From Clostridiales bacterium (GTDB lineage Bacteria; Bacillota; Clostridia; TANB77; CAG-508): a stretch of 34,189 nucleotides of DNA. The stretch's first letter is position 1; the number at the start of each line of letters is the position of its first letter. The DNA is taken from NCBI GenBank assembly GCA_004553715.1, contig SFKP01000013.1, positions 1-34,189 of the forward strand, in the 5' to 3' direction. The position numbers and the translations under genes were made by a program. Below the pieces are notes generated by a model. It was not told the origin of the DNA and did no database searches. It was given only the letters and a program-made list of their open reading frames with translations. Shown here piece by piece: positions 17,285 through 26,028 of this stretch.

Positions 17285-17770
17285 TTAATGACTAAAAATA
17301 TAATTAATTCCACCAAATGAAATAGCTGTTATTGTAAGAACAATTATTCCTGCAGTAAGAACTCCAAGAATAATTGGTGGTATAGCTTTTTTAGGTGGCA
17401 AATTTAAAAAGTTTGCAATAAGCGAACCAACCCAAGCACCTGTTCCAGGTATTGGAATTGCAACAAACATAAATAATCCAAGTGCAGTAAAGGTTTGCAA
17501 GCGCGGGCTATTTTCTATTTTTTTAGTTGCTTTATTTGTTGCAAAATCTATAATTTTTTTAAAAGGTTTCCATCTTCCAAAAAAGTCGAAAAGTGGTCTT
17601 ATGTACTTTACTATAAAGTATATGGGTAAAATGTTTCCGAGAAAACTAAAAATAAATGATTCAAAATATGAAAGACCAAGACCAACTCCAATAGGAATAG
17701 CACCTCTTAATTCTATAATAGGTAGAATTCCAACAAAAAATGTTATTAAGTATTTGACAATAATAGGCAT
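17285..17770 (-). CDS. COG2426 small integral membrane protein (small multidrug export protein family)
   Basis: A 161-residue integral membrane protein of the PF06695/COG2426 family, annotated as small multidrug export proteins although no member of this branch is well characterised. Visible are an N-terminal PIIELRGAIPIGVGLGLSYFES segment, a central basic amphipathic stretch (RWKPFKKIIDFATNKATKK) and the VAIPIPGTGAWVGSLIANFLNL motif, with about four membrane segments. I place the start at ATG 17770 because GGAGGTCAAT immediately precedes it; a second ATG four codons upstream overlaps that SD. It ends against the bidirectional terminator. The region between this gene and 17999 (about 230 bases) holds no gene that I can support. 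Confidence 0.8.
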   Translation of the reverse strand: MPIIVKYLITFFVGILPIIELRGAIPIGVGLGLSYFESFIFSFLGNILPIYFIVKYIRPLFDFFGRWKPFKKIIDFATNKATKKIENSPRLQTFTALGLFMFVAIPIPGTGAWVGSLIANFLNLPPKKAIPPIILGVLTAGIIVLTITAISFGGINYIFSH

Positions 17771-17998
17771 ATTGACCTCCATTAAAATATATTCACTATT
17801 GCCTATTTTACTATAAAATTTTTATAATGTCTATACCAAAGTTCCGTTTTTATTAGATAATAGTATTGCTTTCAAATTTGAGCCAACTTGTGGGATGTAA
17901 GACATTCTTTCTTCTATAGATTAGGGAAAAAATGCTATATCTCATAGAAAAAGTGTATATATTAAAACCATTAACTGGTATCAACACGAGCAAAGTTT

Positions 17999-18703
17999 TT
18001 ATTCAAAAAAATCATGAGAATTCTTTTTATCAATTTTCATATAAACAGTTAATTTATTTGAATTATCACATGTTGCCAAAAAAATATTTTTTATGTCTTC
18101 TATTCCTTGTTTTTTAAGTTCTTTATCAAGCCAAGCCTCAGAATTACCGGTTTTCTTTAAATTTTCTACAAGCAATTTCCCATCCAGAATTACATTAATA
18201 ATAACATTATCAGCTTCAGGATTTAAGTTTAAATCATTTGGAGTAGCGGGTCTATTTAGGCTGTTTGGCAGAAAACTAATTCTACCATTTGATTCTAGTA
18301 TAGCTGTTTGAAGATCGGAAAGATTAAAGTAACCATTAATTCTAGCTTGCATTAAGAATTCATTTAAATCTAATTTAGCGTGAATAAAATTTTCCCTAAA
18401 AAATTCTCCGTTATCATAGAGAAGAAGAGTTTTGCCAGAAATAAACCTTCTAAATTTAATAGATTTACAAGTTAAGTATGCAATGAGAGTAGAAATAATA
18501 CCATAAGTTAGCATTGCAACAACAGGTTCCCAAAAATTATTTTCTAAGGAAGTAGACATCTCTGCTGCAATAGAACCAATAGTAATACTCACGATATAGT
18601 CAAACATAGTTAATTGTGACATTTCTCTATTTCCAGCAAGTTTGGTTAAGAAAAACAGAATAACAATTGAAAAAAGAGAAAGCAAAAAAATCTTAAATAA
18701 CAT
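17999..18703 (-). CDS. DUF421 (YetF-like) membrane protein
   Basis: A 234-residue member of the DUF421/YetF (YcaP) family. Three N-terminal hydrophobic segments (residues 1-85) include the family motif LAGNREMSQLTMFDYIVSITIGSIAAEM. A cytoplasmic alpha/beta domain follows, with LLLYDNGEFFRENF, AKLDLNEFLMQARINGYFNLSDLQTAILESNGRIS-type residues and a C-terminal extension ending KIDKKNSHDFFE. The start at ATG 18703 has GGAGGT at an ideal distance on the minus strand; the open frame extends further upstream without an SD. A TATAAT on the minus strand lies just before the SD, giving a very short leader. Function is unknown; Bacillus relatives are linked to spore germination and envelope. Confidence 0.85.
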   Translation of the reverse strand: MLFKIFLLSLFSIVILFFLTKLAGNREMSQLTMFDYIVSITIGSIAAEMSTSLENNFWEPVVAMLTYGIISTLIAYLTCKSIKFRRFISGKTLLLYDNGEFFRENFIHAKLDLNEFLMQARINGYFNLSDLQTAILESNGRISFLPNSLNRPATPNDLNLNPEADNVIINVILDGKLLVENLKKTGNSEAWLDKELKKQGIEDIKNIFLATCDNSNKLTVYMKIDKKNSHDFFE

Positions 18704-18810
18704 AGTGGTACCTCCAATATTATAGCATAAACATAGTTTTTCCAAAATATAATAAGATATTCTTATTTTTAAATTAATGTTACAGCTCAGACTAATTAAT
18801 ATATAATCCA

Positions 18811-18887
18811 CTCCATCTTGCTGTCGGTTGGACATTTTCTTTTCTTAAGCTAAAGCACGAAAAGAAAAGTGCAACCGACACGTGGAG
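18811..18887. repeat. Long imperfect inverted repeat
   Basis: CTCCA (18811-18815) with TGGAG (18883-18887), TGTCGGTTG (18822-18830) with CAACCGACA (18872-18880), and inner TTTTCTTTTC with GAAAAGAAAA form a nested palindrome of about 77 nt. It lies between DUF421 and tRNA-Trp. It may be a REP or MITE remnant or a structured leader; no second copy is in the window. Confidence 0.55.
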
Positions 18888-18920
18888 CTACTAATTTGAA
18901 AATTGGGGTTATCTTTTCTC

Positions 18921-18949
18921 TTGCTTATATTAAAAAAATGTGTTAATAT
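18921..18949 (+). promoter_or_regulatory. Predicted tRNA-Trp promoter
   Basis: TTGCTT (18921-18926) and TAATAT (18944-18949) with TGT before the -10 and a 17-nt spacer, 15 nt before the tRNA. Confidence 0.6.
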
Positions 18950-18963
18950 TTATATATTGATGT

Positions 18964-19038
18964 AGGGGTATAGTGTCAATGGTAGCACATCGGTCTCCAA
19001 AACCGCCTGTGAGGGTTCGAATCCTTCTACCCCTGCCA
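18964..19038 (+). tRNA. trnW: tRNA-Trp (anticodon CCA)
   Basis: A 75-nt cloverleaf with encoded CCA. The acceptor AGGGGTA pairs with TACCCCT, the discriminator is G as usual for tRNA-Trp, the D arm is GTGT/GCAC, the T arm GAGGG-TTCGAAT-CCTTC, and the anticodon loop CTCCAAA has normal length with anticodon CCA. The first pair of the anticodon stem is T against C, a mismatch. It is the only tRNA in the window; it does not read CGG and offers no explanation for the frame changes. Confidence 0.95.
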
Positions 19039-19039
19039 A

Positions 19040-19074
19040 AAAATGTGCGACAGGAACTGTCGCACATTTTTATT
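19040..19074 (+). terminator. Terminator after tRNA-Trp
   Basis: AAAATGTGCGACAG (19040-19053) and CTGTCGCACATTTT (19057-19070) form a perfect 14-bp stem with a GAA loop, followed by TATT. Confidence 0.85.
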
Positions 19075-19157
19075 ATTCATTATTCTACATTCATTTAGCT
19101 TGTTTTTTAATAAAGAGATACGCTTTAGTTTTTAGCAAATAATGAAGAATGAATAAT
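19072..19157. repeat. AT-rich inverted repeat
   Basis: The 20 nt at 19072-19091 (ATTATTCATTATTC...) match the inverted complement of 19138-19157 at 16 positions. It could be an old insertion end pair or a palindromic repeat; no coding sequence lies between the arms. Confidence 0.4.
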
Positions 19158-19174
19158 GCAAAGGCTCGAAACCC

Positions 19175-19227
19175 GCTAGACAAAAACTTAAGTCCCAGTG
19201 TCTGAAGGTGTCCCTTTGTATAAATTT
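19175..19227 (+). repeat. Dispersed upstream element, copy 2
   Basis: CTAGACAAAAACTTAAGTCCC ... AAGGTGTCCCTTTGT, very close to the copy at 29795 and related to that at 8864. It ends 28 nt before the -35 of the mfd promoter. Confidence 0.8.
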
Positions 19228-19255
19228 TAGCGTAGCAGTAACCTTCAAAAAATGC

Positions 19256-19284
19256 TTGAAAACACTTATCTTTTGTAGTATAAT
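19256..19284 (+). promoter_or_regulatory. Predicted promoter of mfd
   Basis: TTGAAA (19256-19261) and TATAAT (19279-19284) with a 17-nt spacer, 33 nt before the ATG. Confidence 0.7.
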
Positions 19285-19317
19285 TATAAGATAATATTGC
19301 TTAAAGAAAGGTTTTTT

Positions 19318-22300
19318 ATGGACGAGATTATAAAGGTATTACCAAATTTTAAGAAATTCAATTCATATATAGAAGATGTAAAAAATGGCATAAATCCAAT
19401 AATGCTTTCAGGATTAACAGATGTTGCCAAAATTCATTTTGCATATTCTACTTTTTTTTATGCTGAAAAGCCAATTTGTATAGTGACATATAACGAATTA
19501 CAGGCAAAGCAACTAATTAAAGATTTGCAATATTTTACTGATGATATTACATATTTCCCTAAAAGGGAAATATTAGCATACGATTTTTTAGCAGAAAGCA
19601 AAGATAGCTTATATACTAGAATTTCAGTATTAAACAAAATATATGAAAAAAAGGCAAAAATAATCGTCACAACCATTGAAGCAGTAAATCAAAAAATAAT
19701 TTCAAGTAATAATTTATATAAAAACATATTAAATTTAAAAGTTGGAGATAATATTAATTTAGATAAAATAAAACAAACTCTTGTAAATCTAGGATATGAA
19801 AGACAAGATGTAGTAGAAACAAGAGCAACATTTAGTATAAGAGGAGGAATCCTAGACATTGCAACAGATGTAGATAAAGGCGTTAGAATAGAGCTTTGGG
19901 GAGATGAAATAGATTCAATAAGAAATTTTAATATTTCATCACAAAAATCAACAGAAAAAATTGATGCAGTAAAAATTTTCCCAGCACATGAATTTGTATT
20001 AGAAAAAAATTTAGAAGAAATTATAAAAGATATAGAAGAAGCAGGAGAAAAGGAAGATATTGAAGACTTAAAAGAAGGGGAGTATCTTTCTAAAATAGAT
20101 AAATATTTTAACTATTTTTATGAAAAAAGAGTAAGCTTTTTAGATTATTTAAAAAAAGATTATTTAATATTTGTAGATGAAATAAGTAAAATAAAGGCAA
20201 GAGCTGAGAATATAAAAAAAGATTTGCAAGTATTAATGTCATCATTGATGGAAAAAAACAGAATAATACCACAAGCACTAGAAGATGTTGGAGATTATTT
20301 AGAATTTGTAGAAAATTTAAAACAATTTCAAACAATATATTTAGAAAAGCAAGACATAGGGTTTGTAGATAAACAAAGTATGCATGCGAAAAGAAACGGA
20401 TATAGCTTTAGCTATAGGGAGGTGAACTTTTTTCGCAGTTCAATGGATATACTGTTTGAGGAGATACAAAAAGCAGTTGATGCAAAGAAAACAGTAGTAA
20501 TATTATGTGGAAAAAAAGATAATGTAAATAAGATAGAAAAATTAGTTGAAGAAAAGATAGAAAAACCAAAGACAAAACCTATTAATCCATTTTTAAGCAA
20601 AAAAGTAGAAGAAATTACTCCAAATATCATAATTACTGAAGGTAGCCTTTCTAGAGGGTTTGAAAGTTATGATTTTAATTTAGTTGTAATATCGTTAGGA
20701 GAAGTGCTAGAGCCAAGTGCAAAAAGAACCAAAAAAATTGGAAAAGAATTTAAACAAGGCGAAACTATAATATTTTCAGACCTAAAACAAGGAGATTATA
20801 TTGTTCATAGAACCAATGGAATAGGTCAGTTTGTAGGAATAGAAACAATAAAAACAGATGGAAACGTAAAAGATTATGTAAAAATTAAATACAAAGATGA
20901 TGGAATATTATATATACCAACAAATAATTTAGATAATATTAGAAAATATATAGGAGCAGGAGAAGCTGCTCCAAAGCTTAGCAAGCTTGGAACAAAAGAT
21001 TGGGAAAATACAAAGAGAAAGGTAAAATCGAATCTACAAGAAATTGCAAAAGACTTAATTTTGTTGTATGCAAAAAGAGAAAAAGCAAAAGGCTATATGT
21101 TTTCAAAAGACACAGAATGGCAAAAACAATTTGAAGAAGATTTTCCTTTTGAGGAAACAGAAGACCAACTAAGAAGCATAGAAGAAATGAAAAAAGATAT
21201 GGAAAGAGAAAAACCAATGGATAGACTTTTATGCGGAGATGTTGGGTATGGCAAAACTGAAGTTGCGATGAGGGGAGCATTTAAAGCTTGTATGGACCAA
21301 AAACAAGTAGCATATTTGGTCCCAACAACAATACTTGCAAATCAACAATACGAAGCTTTTTGCGAAAGGATGAAAGACTTTCCAATTAGAATAGCTCTTC
21401 TAAATAGATTTGTAACCAAAGCAAAACAAGAAGAAATTATTAAAAAAATCAAATTAGGTGAAATTGATATAGTAATTGGCACTCATAGATTACTTAGCAA
21501 AGATGTAGAATTTAAAGATTTAGGATTTTTAATAATTGATGAGGAGCACAGATTTGGAGTAAAAGATAAAGAAAGGATAAAAACTCTAAAAAATAATGTG
21601 GATGTACTGACTATGACAGCAACACCAATACCTAGAACTTTGCACATGTCTGTTGTAGGAATAAGAGATATGTCGTGCCTATATGAGCCACCACAAAATA
21701 GAAGACCAGTACAAACTTATGTATTAGAATATGATGCAGAAGTTATAAAGGAGGCTATAACAAAAGAATTAGAGCGTGAAGGACAGGTTTTTTATTTATT
21801 TAACAATGTTCAAGGAATAGAAAAGAAAGCAGTAGATATTCAAAATCTTATACCAGAAGCAAAAGTTGCTTTCGCACATGGTAAAATGTCTGGTAGAGAA
21901 TTAGAAGATATAATGTTAGACTTTATAAATAAAAAGATAGATGTATTAGTTTGTACAACTATATTAGAATCTGGAATAGACATTCCAAATGCAAATACTA
22001 TCATTGTAGAAAATGCAGATAGATTAGGATTAGCACAATTATATCAAATAAGAGGAAGAGTTGGTAGAGCCGATAGGCAGGCTTTTGCATATATTACATA
22101 TAAAAGAGACAAACTAATAAATGAAGTGGCAGACAAAAGACTAAAAGCTATAAAAGAATTTACAGAATTTGGTTCAGGATTTAAAATAGCAATGAGAGAT
22201 TTAGAAATAAGGGGAGCAGGAAGTTTATTACGGAGAAATGCAACATGGACATTTAGACCAAGTAGGATATGACATGTATTGCAAATTACTAGATGAAGTT

Positions 22301-22756
22301 ATAAAAGAAGAAAAAGGTGTAAAGGTAGAGCCAGATCCAGATATTATTATAGACATCAATGTTTCAAGCTTTATACCAGATAATTATATTGAAAATGGAA
22401 ATCAAAAAATAGAAGTGTACCAAGCTATTGCATTATGCAGAACTGATGAAGATATTAGAAAGATAAAAGAAGATATTGAAGATAGATTTGGAAAAGCACC
22501 AGAAGAAGTAGATAGCTTACTTGAAATAGCAAAAATCAAACAATTATGCAAGCAAGCTGGAGTACACAAAATAATGCAGAAGCAAGAAAACGTAGTATTC
22601 TATTTTAATCAAGAGACATTTAATTTAGATGTAGCAAAACTATTAGAAAAATATAAATCAAGAATAAAATTTTCAACAGGATTTGTACCTTATGTTACAT
22701 ATAAGTTAGAAGACAAAAATCGTGTAGTAGAGGAGATTGAAGATTTTTTATGTTGA
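19318..22756 (+). CDS. mfd: Transcription-repair coupling factor Mfd, with +1 frame change at CGG
   Basis: With one +1 shift the product is about 1145 residues, the normal size of Mfd, the ATP-dependent translocase that removes RNA polymerase stalled at DNA damage and recruits UvrA. ATG 19318 follows AAAGG; an in-frame TTG at 19297 is less likely. Domains in order: UvrB-like N-terminal region, the RNA-polymerase-interacting domain (DYIVHRTNGIGQFVGIE), then RecG-like helicase motifs GDVGYGKTEVAM, LVPTTILANQQY, IIDEEHRFGVKDKE, TMTATPIPRTLHMS, TILESGIDIPNANT and RLGLAQLYQIRGRVGR. In the TRG region the frame meets CGG at codon 972; GSLLGEMQHGHLDQVGYDMY is recovered only by moving +1, and the C-terminal D7 domain continues to TGA. 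The last seven bases overlap the rlmB-like start. Unshifted, the protein ends soon after and lacks D7. Confidence 0.92.
22231..22234 (+). other. CGGA +1 frame-change site in mfd
   Basis: In-frame CGG (22231-22233) is codon 972. Gly of GSLLGEMQHGH is GGA at 22232-22234. Preceding codon TTA. Confidence 0.88.
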
Positions 22757-23535
22757 TAACAAGTAAAGATAATGAAAGTGTAAAACATATAAGAAAGCTA
22801 AAAGAAAAAAAGTACAGAGATGAGTATAATGAGTACATTATTGAAGGAATCAAATTAATAAAAGAAGCAATTATGGAAAAAGCAAATATTAAAACAATTG
22901 TTGTATGTGATAATTGCAATAAACAAGAAGAAATTGGTCAAACTTTGTTATACGACATTGCAAAATATAATTGCATATATGTTGATGAAAAAGTGTTTTT
23001 TAGTATTTCTGATGTTCAAAACCCACAAGGAATTTTAGCAGTAGTAGAAAAAAACAATGTTTTAGGAATTGACTATAAACAAGATATAATTATTGCTTTA
23101 GATGATGTGCAAGACCCAGGAAATATCGGAACAATCTTAAGAAGTATAGATAGTGCAGGCTTGTCACAAGTAATACTTTCGAAAAGAAGCGGAGATGTAT
23201 ATAACCCTAAAGTAGTTCGCTCTACAATGGGAGCAATATTTAGAGTAAATATCATAGAAACAGATGATTTAATAAAAACATTAAAAGAAGTAAAAAGACA
23301 TAAATTTGAAATAGCCTCTACTTGTTTAGATACAGATAAATTGATATATGATGTAGATTATACTAAAAAAGTAATAGTAGTAGGAAATGAAGCAAACGGT
23401 GTAAGCAAAGAAGTTCAAACTTTATCAGACATTAAAATGAAAATACCAATGCTAGGGAAAACCGAAAGCCTAAATGCAGCAGTAGCAACAAGTATAGTAA
23501 TATACGAGTATATAAGAAAGAAAATACAAAAATAA
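22750..23535 (+). CDS. TrmH/SpoU family RNA 2'-O-methyltransferase
   Basis: A 261-residue SpoU-type (SPOUT) methyltransferase that probably methylates a ribose 2'-OH in 23S rRNA or tRNA. An N-terminal substrate-binding domain (residues 1-95, beginning SKDNESVKHIRKLKEKKYRDE) precedes the knotted SAM-binding domain with motif 1 DDVQDPGNIGTILRSIDSAG, motif 2 VVGNEANGVSKEV and motif 3 IPMLGKTESLNAAVATSIVIYE. The ATG overlaps the end of mfd (ATGTTGA), so translation is likely coupled to termination of the frameshifted mfd. There is no in-frame CGG. The specific target cannot be decided; RlmB- or TsnR-like enzymes are the nearest. Confidence 0.88.
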   Translation: MLITSKDNESVKHIRKLKEKKYRDEYNEYIIEGIKLIKEAIMEKANIKTIVVCDNCNKQEEIGQTLLYDIAKYNCIYVDEKVFFSISDVQNPQGILAVVEKNNVLGIDYKQDIIIALDDVQDPGNIGTILRSIDSAGLSQVILSKRSGDVYNPKVVRSTMGAIFRVNIIETDDLIKTLKEVKRHKFEIASTCLDTDKLIYDVDYTKKVIVVGNEANGVSKEVQTLSDIKMKIPMLGKTESLNAAVATSIVIYEYIRKKIQK

Positions 23536-23546
23536 TCAAAAATTAA

Positions 23547-23783
23547 TATATTGATATAACTGATAACATAAGATATAAAACATATGAAAATTGCAATTTA
23601 GAAGAGATAGTTGAAGATAGCAAAGAAATAAACACGAAAAAAATAATTAAATTAGTAAAGAATATTATATTTCAAGAAATAGAAGTTGCTATACTTACTC
23701 AAGAAAAAGCTACTCTTATTATAATGAATGTTGTCGAATGTTGTCGAACGATTTTTCTTGCATTAGATAAGGAATTATGCTAA
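23547..23783 (+). pseudogene. Possible coding remnant without start
   Basis: A 78-codon open stretch with protein-like composition (charged, with Lys/Glu-rich and Ile-rich segments) begins after a TAA and has no ATG, GTG or TTG near its beginning and no SD. Its end runs through the tandem TGTCGAA boxes. I recognise no family. It may be a gene fragment or chance. The rest of 23536-23987 holds the Spo0A-type boxes, the second 74-bp element and the sortase SD. Confidence 0.25.
23732..23748 (+). promoter_or_regulatory. Tandem Spo0A-type boxes upstream of the sortase genes
   Basis: Two exact TGTCGAA boxes (23732-23738 and 23742-23748) ten bases apart, followed by CGATTTTTCTTG as at 2728-2739. They are about 240 nt before the sortase SD. 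Confidence 0.55.
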
Positions 23784-23853
23784 GATTAATTTATATTAAT
23801 TAATTCATATTAAATTTTATTTAAAAAAATTTAAATTATTTCAAAGATTTTTT

Positions 23854-23927
23854 ACTGTATAGGAAAAATCTAATATTATTTTGACACAGTATAAGATTTT
23901 TCCGTATACAACAAGGTTAGGCAACCT
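23854..23927 (-). repeat. 74-bp inverted-repeat element (MITE-like), copy 2
   Basis: Opposite-orientation copy of 17181-17254, about 88% identical. It lies between the Spo0A-type boxes and the sortase gene; its inverted ends could form a terminator-like hairpin in the sortase leader. Confidence 0.75.
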
Positions 23928-23987
23928 AATCTTAATTCTTAAAAAAATCCCAATTTTAAAAAACTAAATAAAAGGAGTGATGCCAAT

Positions 23988-24620
23988 CTGATTAGCTATA
24001 CTAGGCTAAATGTTGATTGTATGACTTTTATAATTTCACTGTTAATTTTTATAGTGATAAATATTGGTTATACTAGTTTAGCAAATGAAAACGATGTAGT
24101 ATCTCAAGAGATAAAAGAAACAAAAGAAATAGAAAGAACTAATGTAATTGATGAAACCAAAGAAACAAACATAGAAAAAACTGATGTAGATGAGGCCGTA
24201 AAAGAAAAACAGAAAGAGGAATTGGCAAACACAATAAATGATATTTGGGAAATTGAAATACCAATTATAAGTTTAAAAGCACCAATTAGTGAAGGGACAA
24301 GCCAAGAAGTTATGAGTAAATTTGTAGGGCATTTTCAAGATACAAGTATATGGGAAGGAAATGTTGGTTTAGCTGCACATAATAGAGGATATCCTGTAAA
24401 TTATTTTGAAAGATTAAAAGAGTTAAAACAAGGTGATGAAATAATTTATAAAACCTGTTATGGAGAAAAAATCTATAATGTAAATTTAATCACTGTTATA
24501 AATGATTCGGATTGGTCATATCTAAAAAACAGTAATGAAAATATTATTACTTTAATTACATGTGTTGAAAATGAACCAAAATTAAGAAGATGCATACAAG
24601 CAAGAGAAAGGAAGAATTAA
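23988..24620 (+). CDS. Sortase (class D-like)
   Basis: A membrane-anchored sortase of about 200 residues, which cleaves sorting motifs and links surface proteins to the wall or to pilin subunits. Counting from the ATG at 24021: one N-terminal membrane segment (3-20), a Glu/Lys-rich linker (22-75), then the beta-barrel with EIEIPIISLKAPISEG, catalytic His120 in GLAAHNRGY, Cys181 in LITCVENEP and Arg189/190 in LRRC. The start is uncertain: the SD AAGGAG (23972-23977) lies about 10 nt before an in-frame CTG at 23988, whereas the ATG at 24021 has no SD and would leave the N-terminus very short; ATG at 23980 is out of frame and ends after three codons. It is followed at 4 nt by its likely substrate, an LPKTG protein. 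Confidence 0.83.
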   Translation: MISYTRLNVDCMTFIISLLIFIVINIGYTSLANENDVVSQEIKETKEIERTNVIDETKETNIEKTDVDEAVKEKQKEELANTINDIWEIEIPIISLKAPISEGTSQEVMSKFVGHFQDTSIWEGNVGLAAHNRGYPVNYFERLKELKQGDEIIYKTCYGEKIYNVNLITVINDSDWSYLKNSNENIITLITCVENEPKLRRCIQARERKN

Positions 24621-24624
24621 TAAA

Positions 24625-25923
24625 ATGAGAAAAATTAAAAAAATATTACTAATATTTAGTATAATAATAACTTTAAGTATGGCAATAATGCCAATAATAA
24701 GTAGTGCTACTATTTCAATAAATAGTGCAGAATTATATTCAAAAGGAAGAGCAGAAAATTTAATAAAATATAAAAATTCTAGTATAATATGTACAATTGT
24801 TGTATATTCAAAAGATGGGAAAGAATATCCAGCATATTGTTTAAATAGTGATTTACCTGGAGTAGGCGAATTATCAAATATGCTAGTTTCAACAAAAGAA
24901 TTAATATCAAATGTAAAAGTATGGAGAGCGATAACAAATGGTTATCCATATAAAAGTTTAGAAGAATTAGGATGTGCAACAGAAGAAGAGGCATTTTCAG
25001 CTACAAAGCAAGCAGTATATTGTGTTTATTGCGGAAGAGATGTAAATGATTATGTTGGGATTGGAGAAGCAGGTCAAAGAGCAGTAACTGCATTAAAGAA
25101 AATAGTAGAAATAGCAAATAATGGTAATGCAGTGAAAGTATCTTCGGATTTAGAAATATCACCAGATTCAAATGTATGGACAATAGATAATATTAATAAC
25201 AAATATATATCGAAAACATTTAGTGTTTTAGCAAAAGCTACGATAAATGGATATAATGCAGAAATTGTTGGAGATATGCCTGAAGGAACCTTTATTACAG
25301 ATATGAATAATAATGAAAAACAAACATTTGAGGCAGGTGAAAAATTTAAAATATTGATACCGCTTTTAAACATAAACAAAGAAGGCTGTTTTTCAGTCAA
25401 TGTGTTTGGAAAAGTAAAAACAAAACCAATAATCTTCGGGGACTCCGGAAACAGTAGCACACAAGATTATGCACTAACAGGAGATGTATATGAAGACGGA
25501 ACAGGAAACAGTAAAATATATTATGGTAAAAATGAAACTAAAATTATAATCTTAAAAAAAACAAAAGAAACAAATATGCCATTAAAAGGAGTTCAATTTC
25601 AACTATTAAATGAGAATCAAGAAATTATAGAAACAGAACTTACTACTGATGAAAATGGAAAAATTGTAATAGATAACTTATTGCCAGGTAAGTATTATAT
25701 AAAGGAAACCAAAACTGTTGAAGGTTATAGTTTATATAACAAGTTAATTGAGGTGGATGTTACATATAACGAAATAGTAAATATTACAATAAACAATTCT
25801 GAAAAGGAGGTGAAATTAGAGGAAAATATTATAGAAACAGAAATAGAAGTATTTAATTTAGAATCAGAACAAACAGTAAATGTTGAAGCAAAAGAGATAA
25901 AATTACCTAAAACAGGAATGTAA
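24625..25923 (+). CDS. Secreted thioester-domain/Cna-B-type surface protein ending in LPKTGM
   Basis: A 432-residue secreted protein. Residues 1-29 form a signal peptide ending SSA. Residues 35-210 resemble thioester adhesin domains: Cys72 in EYPAYCLNSDLPGV and an ATKQAVYC segment (126-133), though Gln is offset from the usual TQ position, so a thioester is not certain. Residues about 305-395 form a SpaA/Cna-B prealbumin-like domain (KKTKETNMPLKGVQFQL ... LPGKYYIKET), which may form an isopeptide bond. The sorting motif LPKTG is present, but the protein stops one residue later, without the hydrophobic helix and basic tail that normally hold the substrate for sortase. SD is weak; translation may be coupled to the sortase gene. 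It may be truncated, released or polymerised by an unusual route. Confidence 0.8.
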   Translation: MRKIKKILLIFSIIITLSMAIMPIISSATISINSAELYSKGRAENLIKYKNSSIICTIVVYSKDGKEYPAYCLNSDLPGVGELSNMLVSTKELISNVKVWRAITNGYPYKSLEELGCATEEEAFSATKQAVYCVYCGRDVNDYVGIGEAGQRAVTALKKIVEIANNGNAVKVSSDLEISPDSNVWTIDNINNKYISKTFSVLAKATINGYNAEIVGDMPEGTFITDMNNNEKQTFEAGEKFKILIPLLNINKEGCFSVNVFGKVKTKPIIFGDSGNSSTQDYALTGDVYEDGTGNSKIYYGKNETKIIILKKTKETNMPLKGVQFQLLNENQEIIETELTTDENGKIVIDNLLPGKYYIKETKTVEGYSLYNKLIEVDVTYNEIVNITINNSEKEVKLEENIIETEIEVFNLESEQTVNVEAKEIKLPKTGM

Positions 25924-25933
25924 TTCTAAAACA

Positions 25934-25979
25934 AAACCCACGCATGCCCCCATATTGGTCTTACGTGGGTTTACTTTAA
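25934..25979 (+). terminator. Terminator after the surface protein gene
   Basis: AAACCCACG (25934-25942) and CGTGGGTTT (25964-25972) form a 9-bp stem around a 21-nt loop, followed by a T-rich stretch. The right arm overlaps the -35 of the priA promoter. Confidence 0.7.
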
Positions 25980-25998
25980 TTTTTTGATATGATATAAT
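25970..25998 (+). promoter_or_regulatory. Predicted promoter of priA-def-fmt
   Basis: TTTACT (25970-25975), 17-nt spacer, and extended -10 TGATATAAT ending at 25998, 30 nt before the priA ATG. Confidence 0.6.
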
Positions 25999-26028
25999 TC
26001 TTACATAAATTTTATGGGAGAAAAAGCG

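Noticed and set aside
17932..18117. A small plus-strand gene in the gap before DUF421
   Set aside because: It has no SD and overlaps the 3' end of the well-supported minus-strand DUF421 gene.
18964..19038. tRNA with CCG anticodon or enlarged loop that could explain CGG reading
   Set aside because: The only tRNA here has a 7-nt loop with anticodon CCA (Trp). It does not read CGG or GGN.
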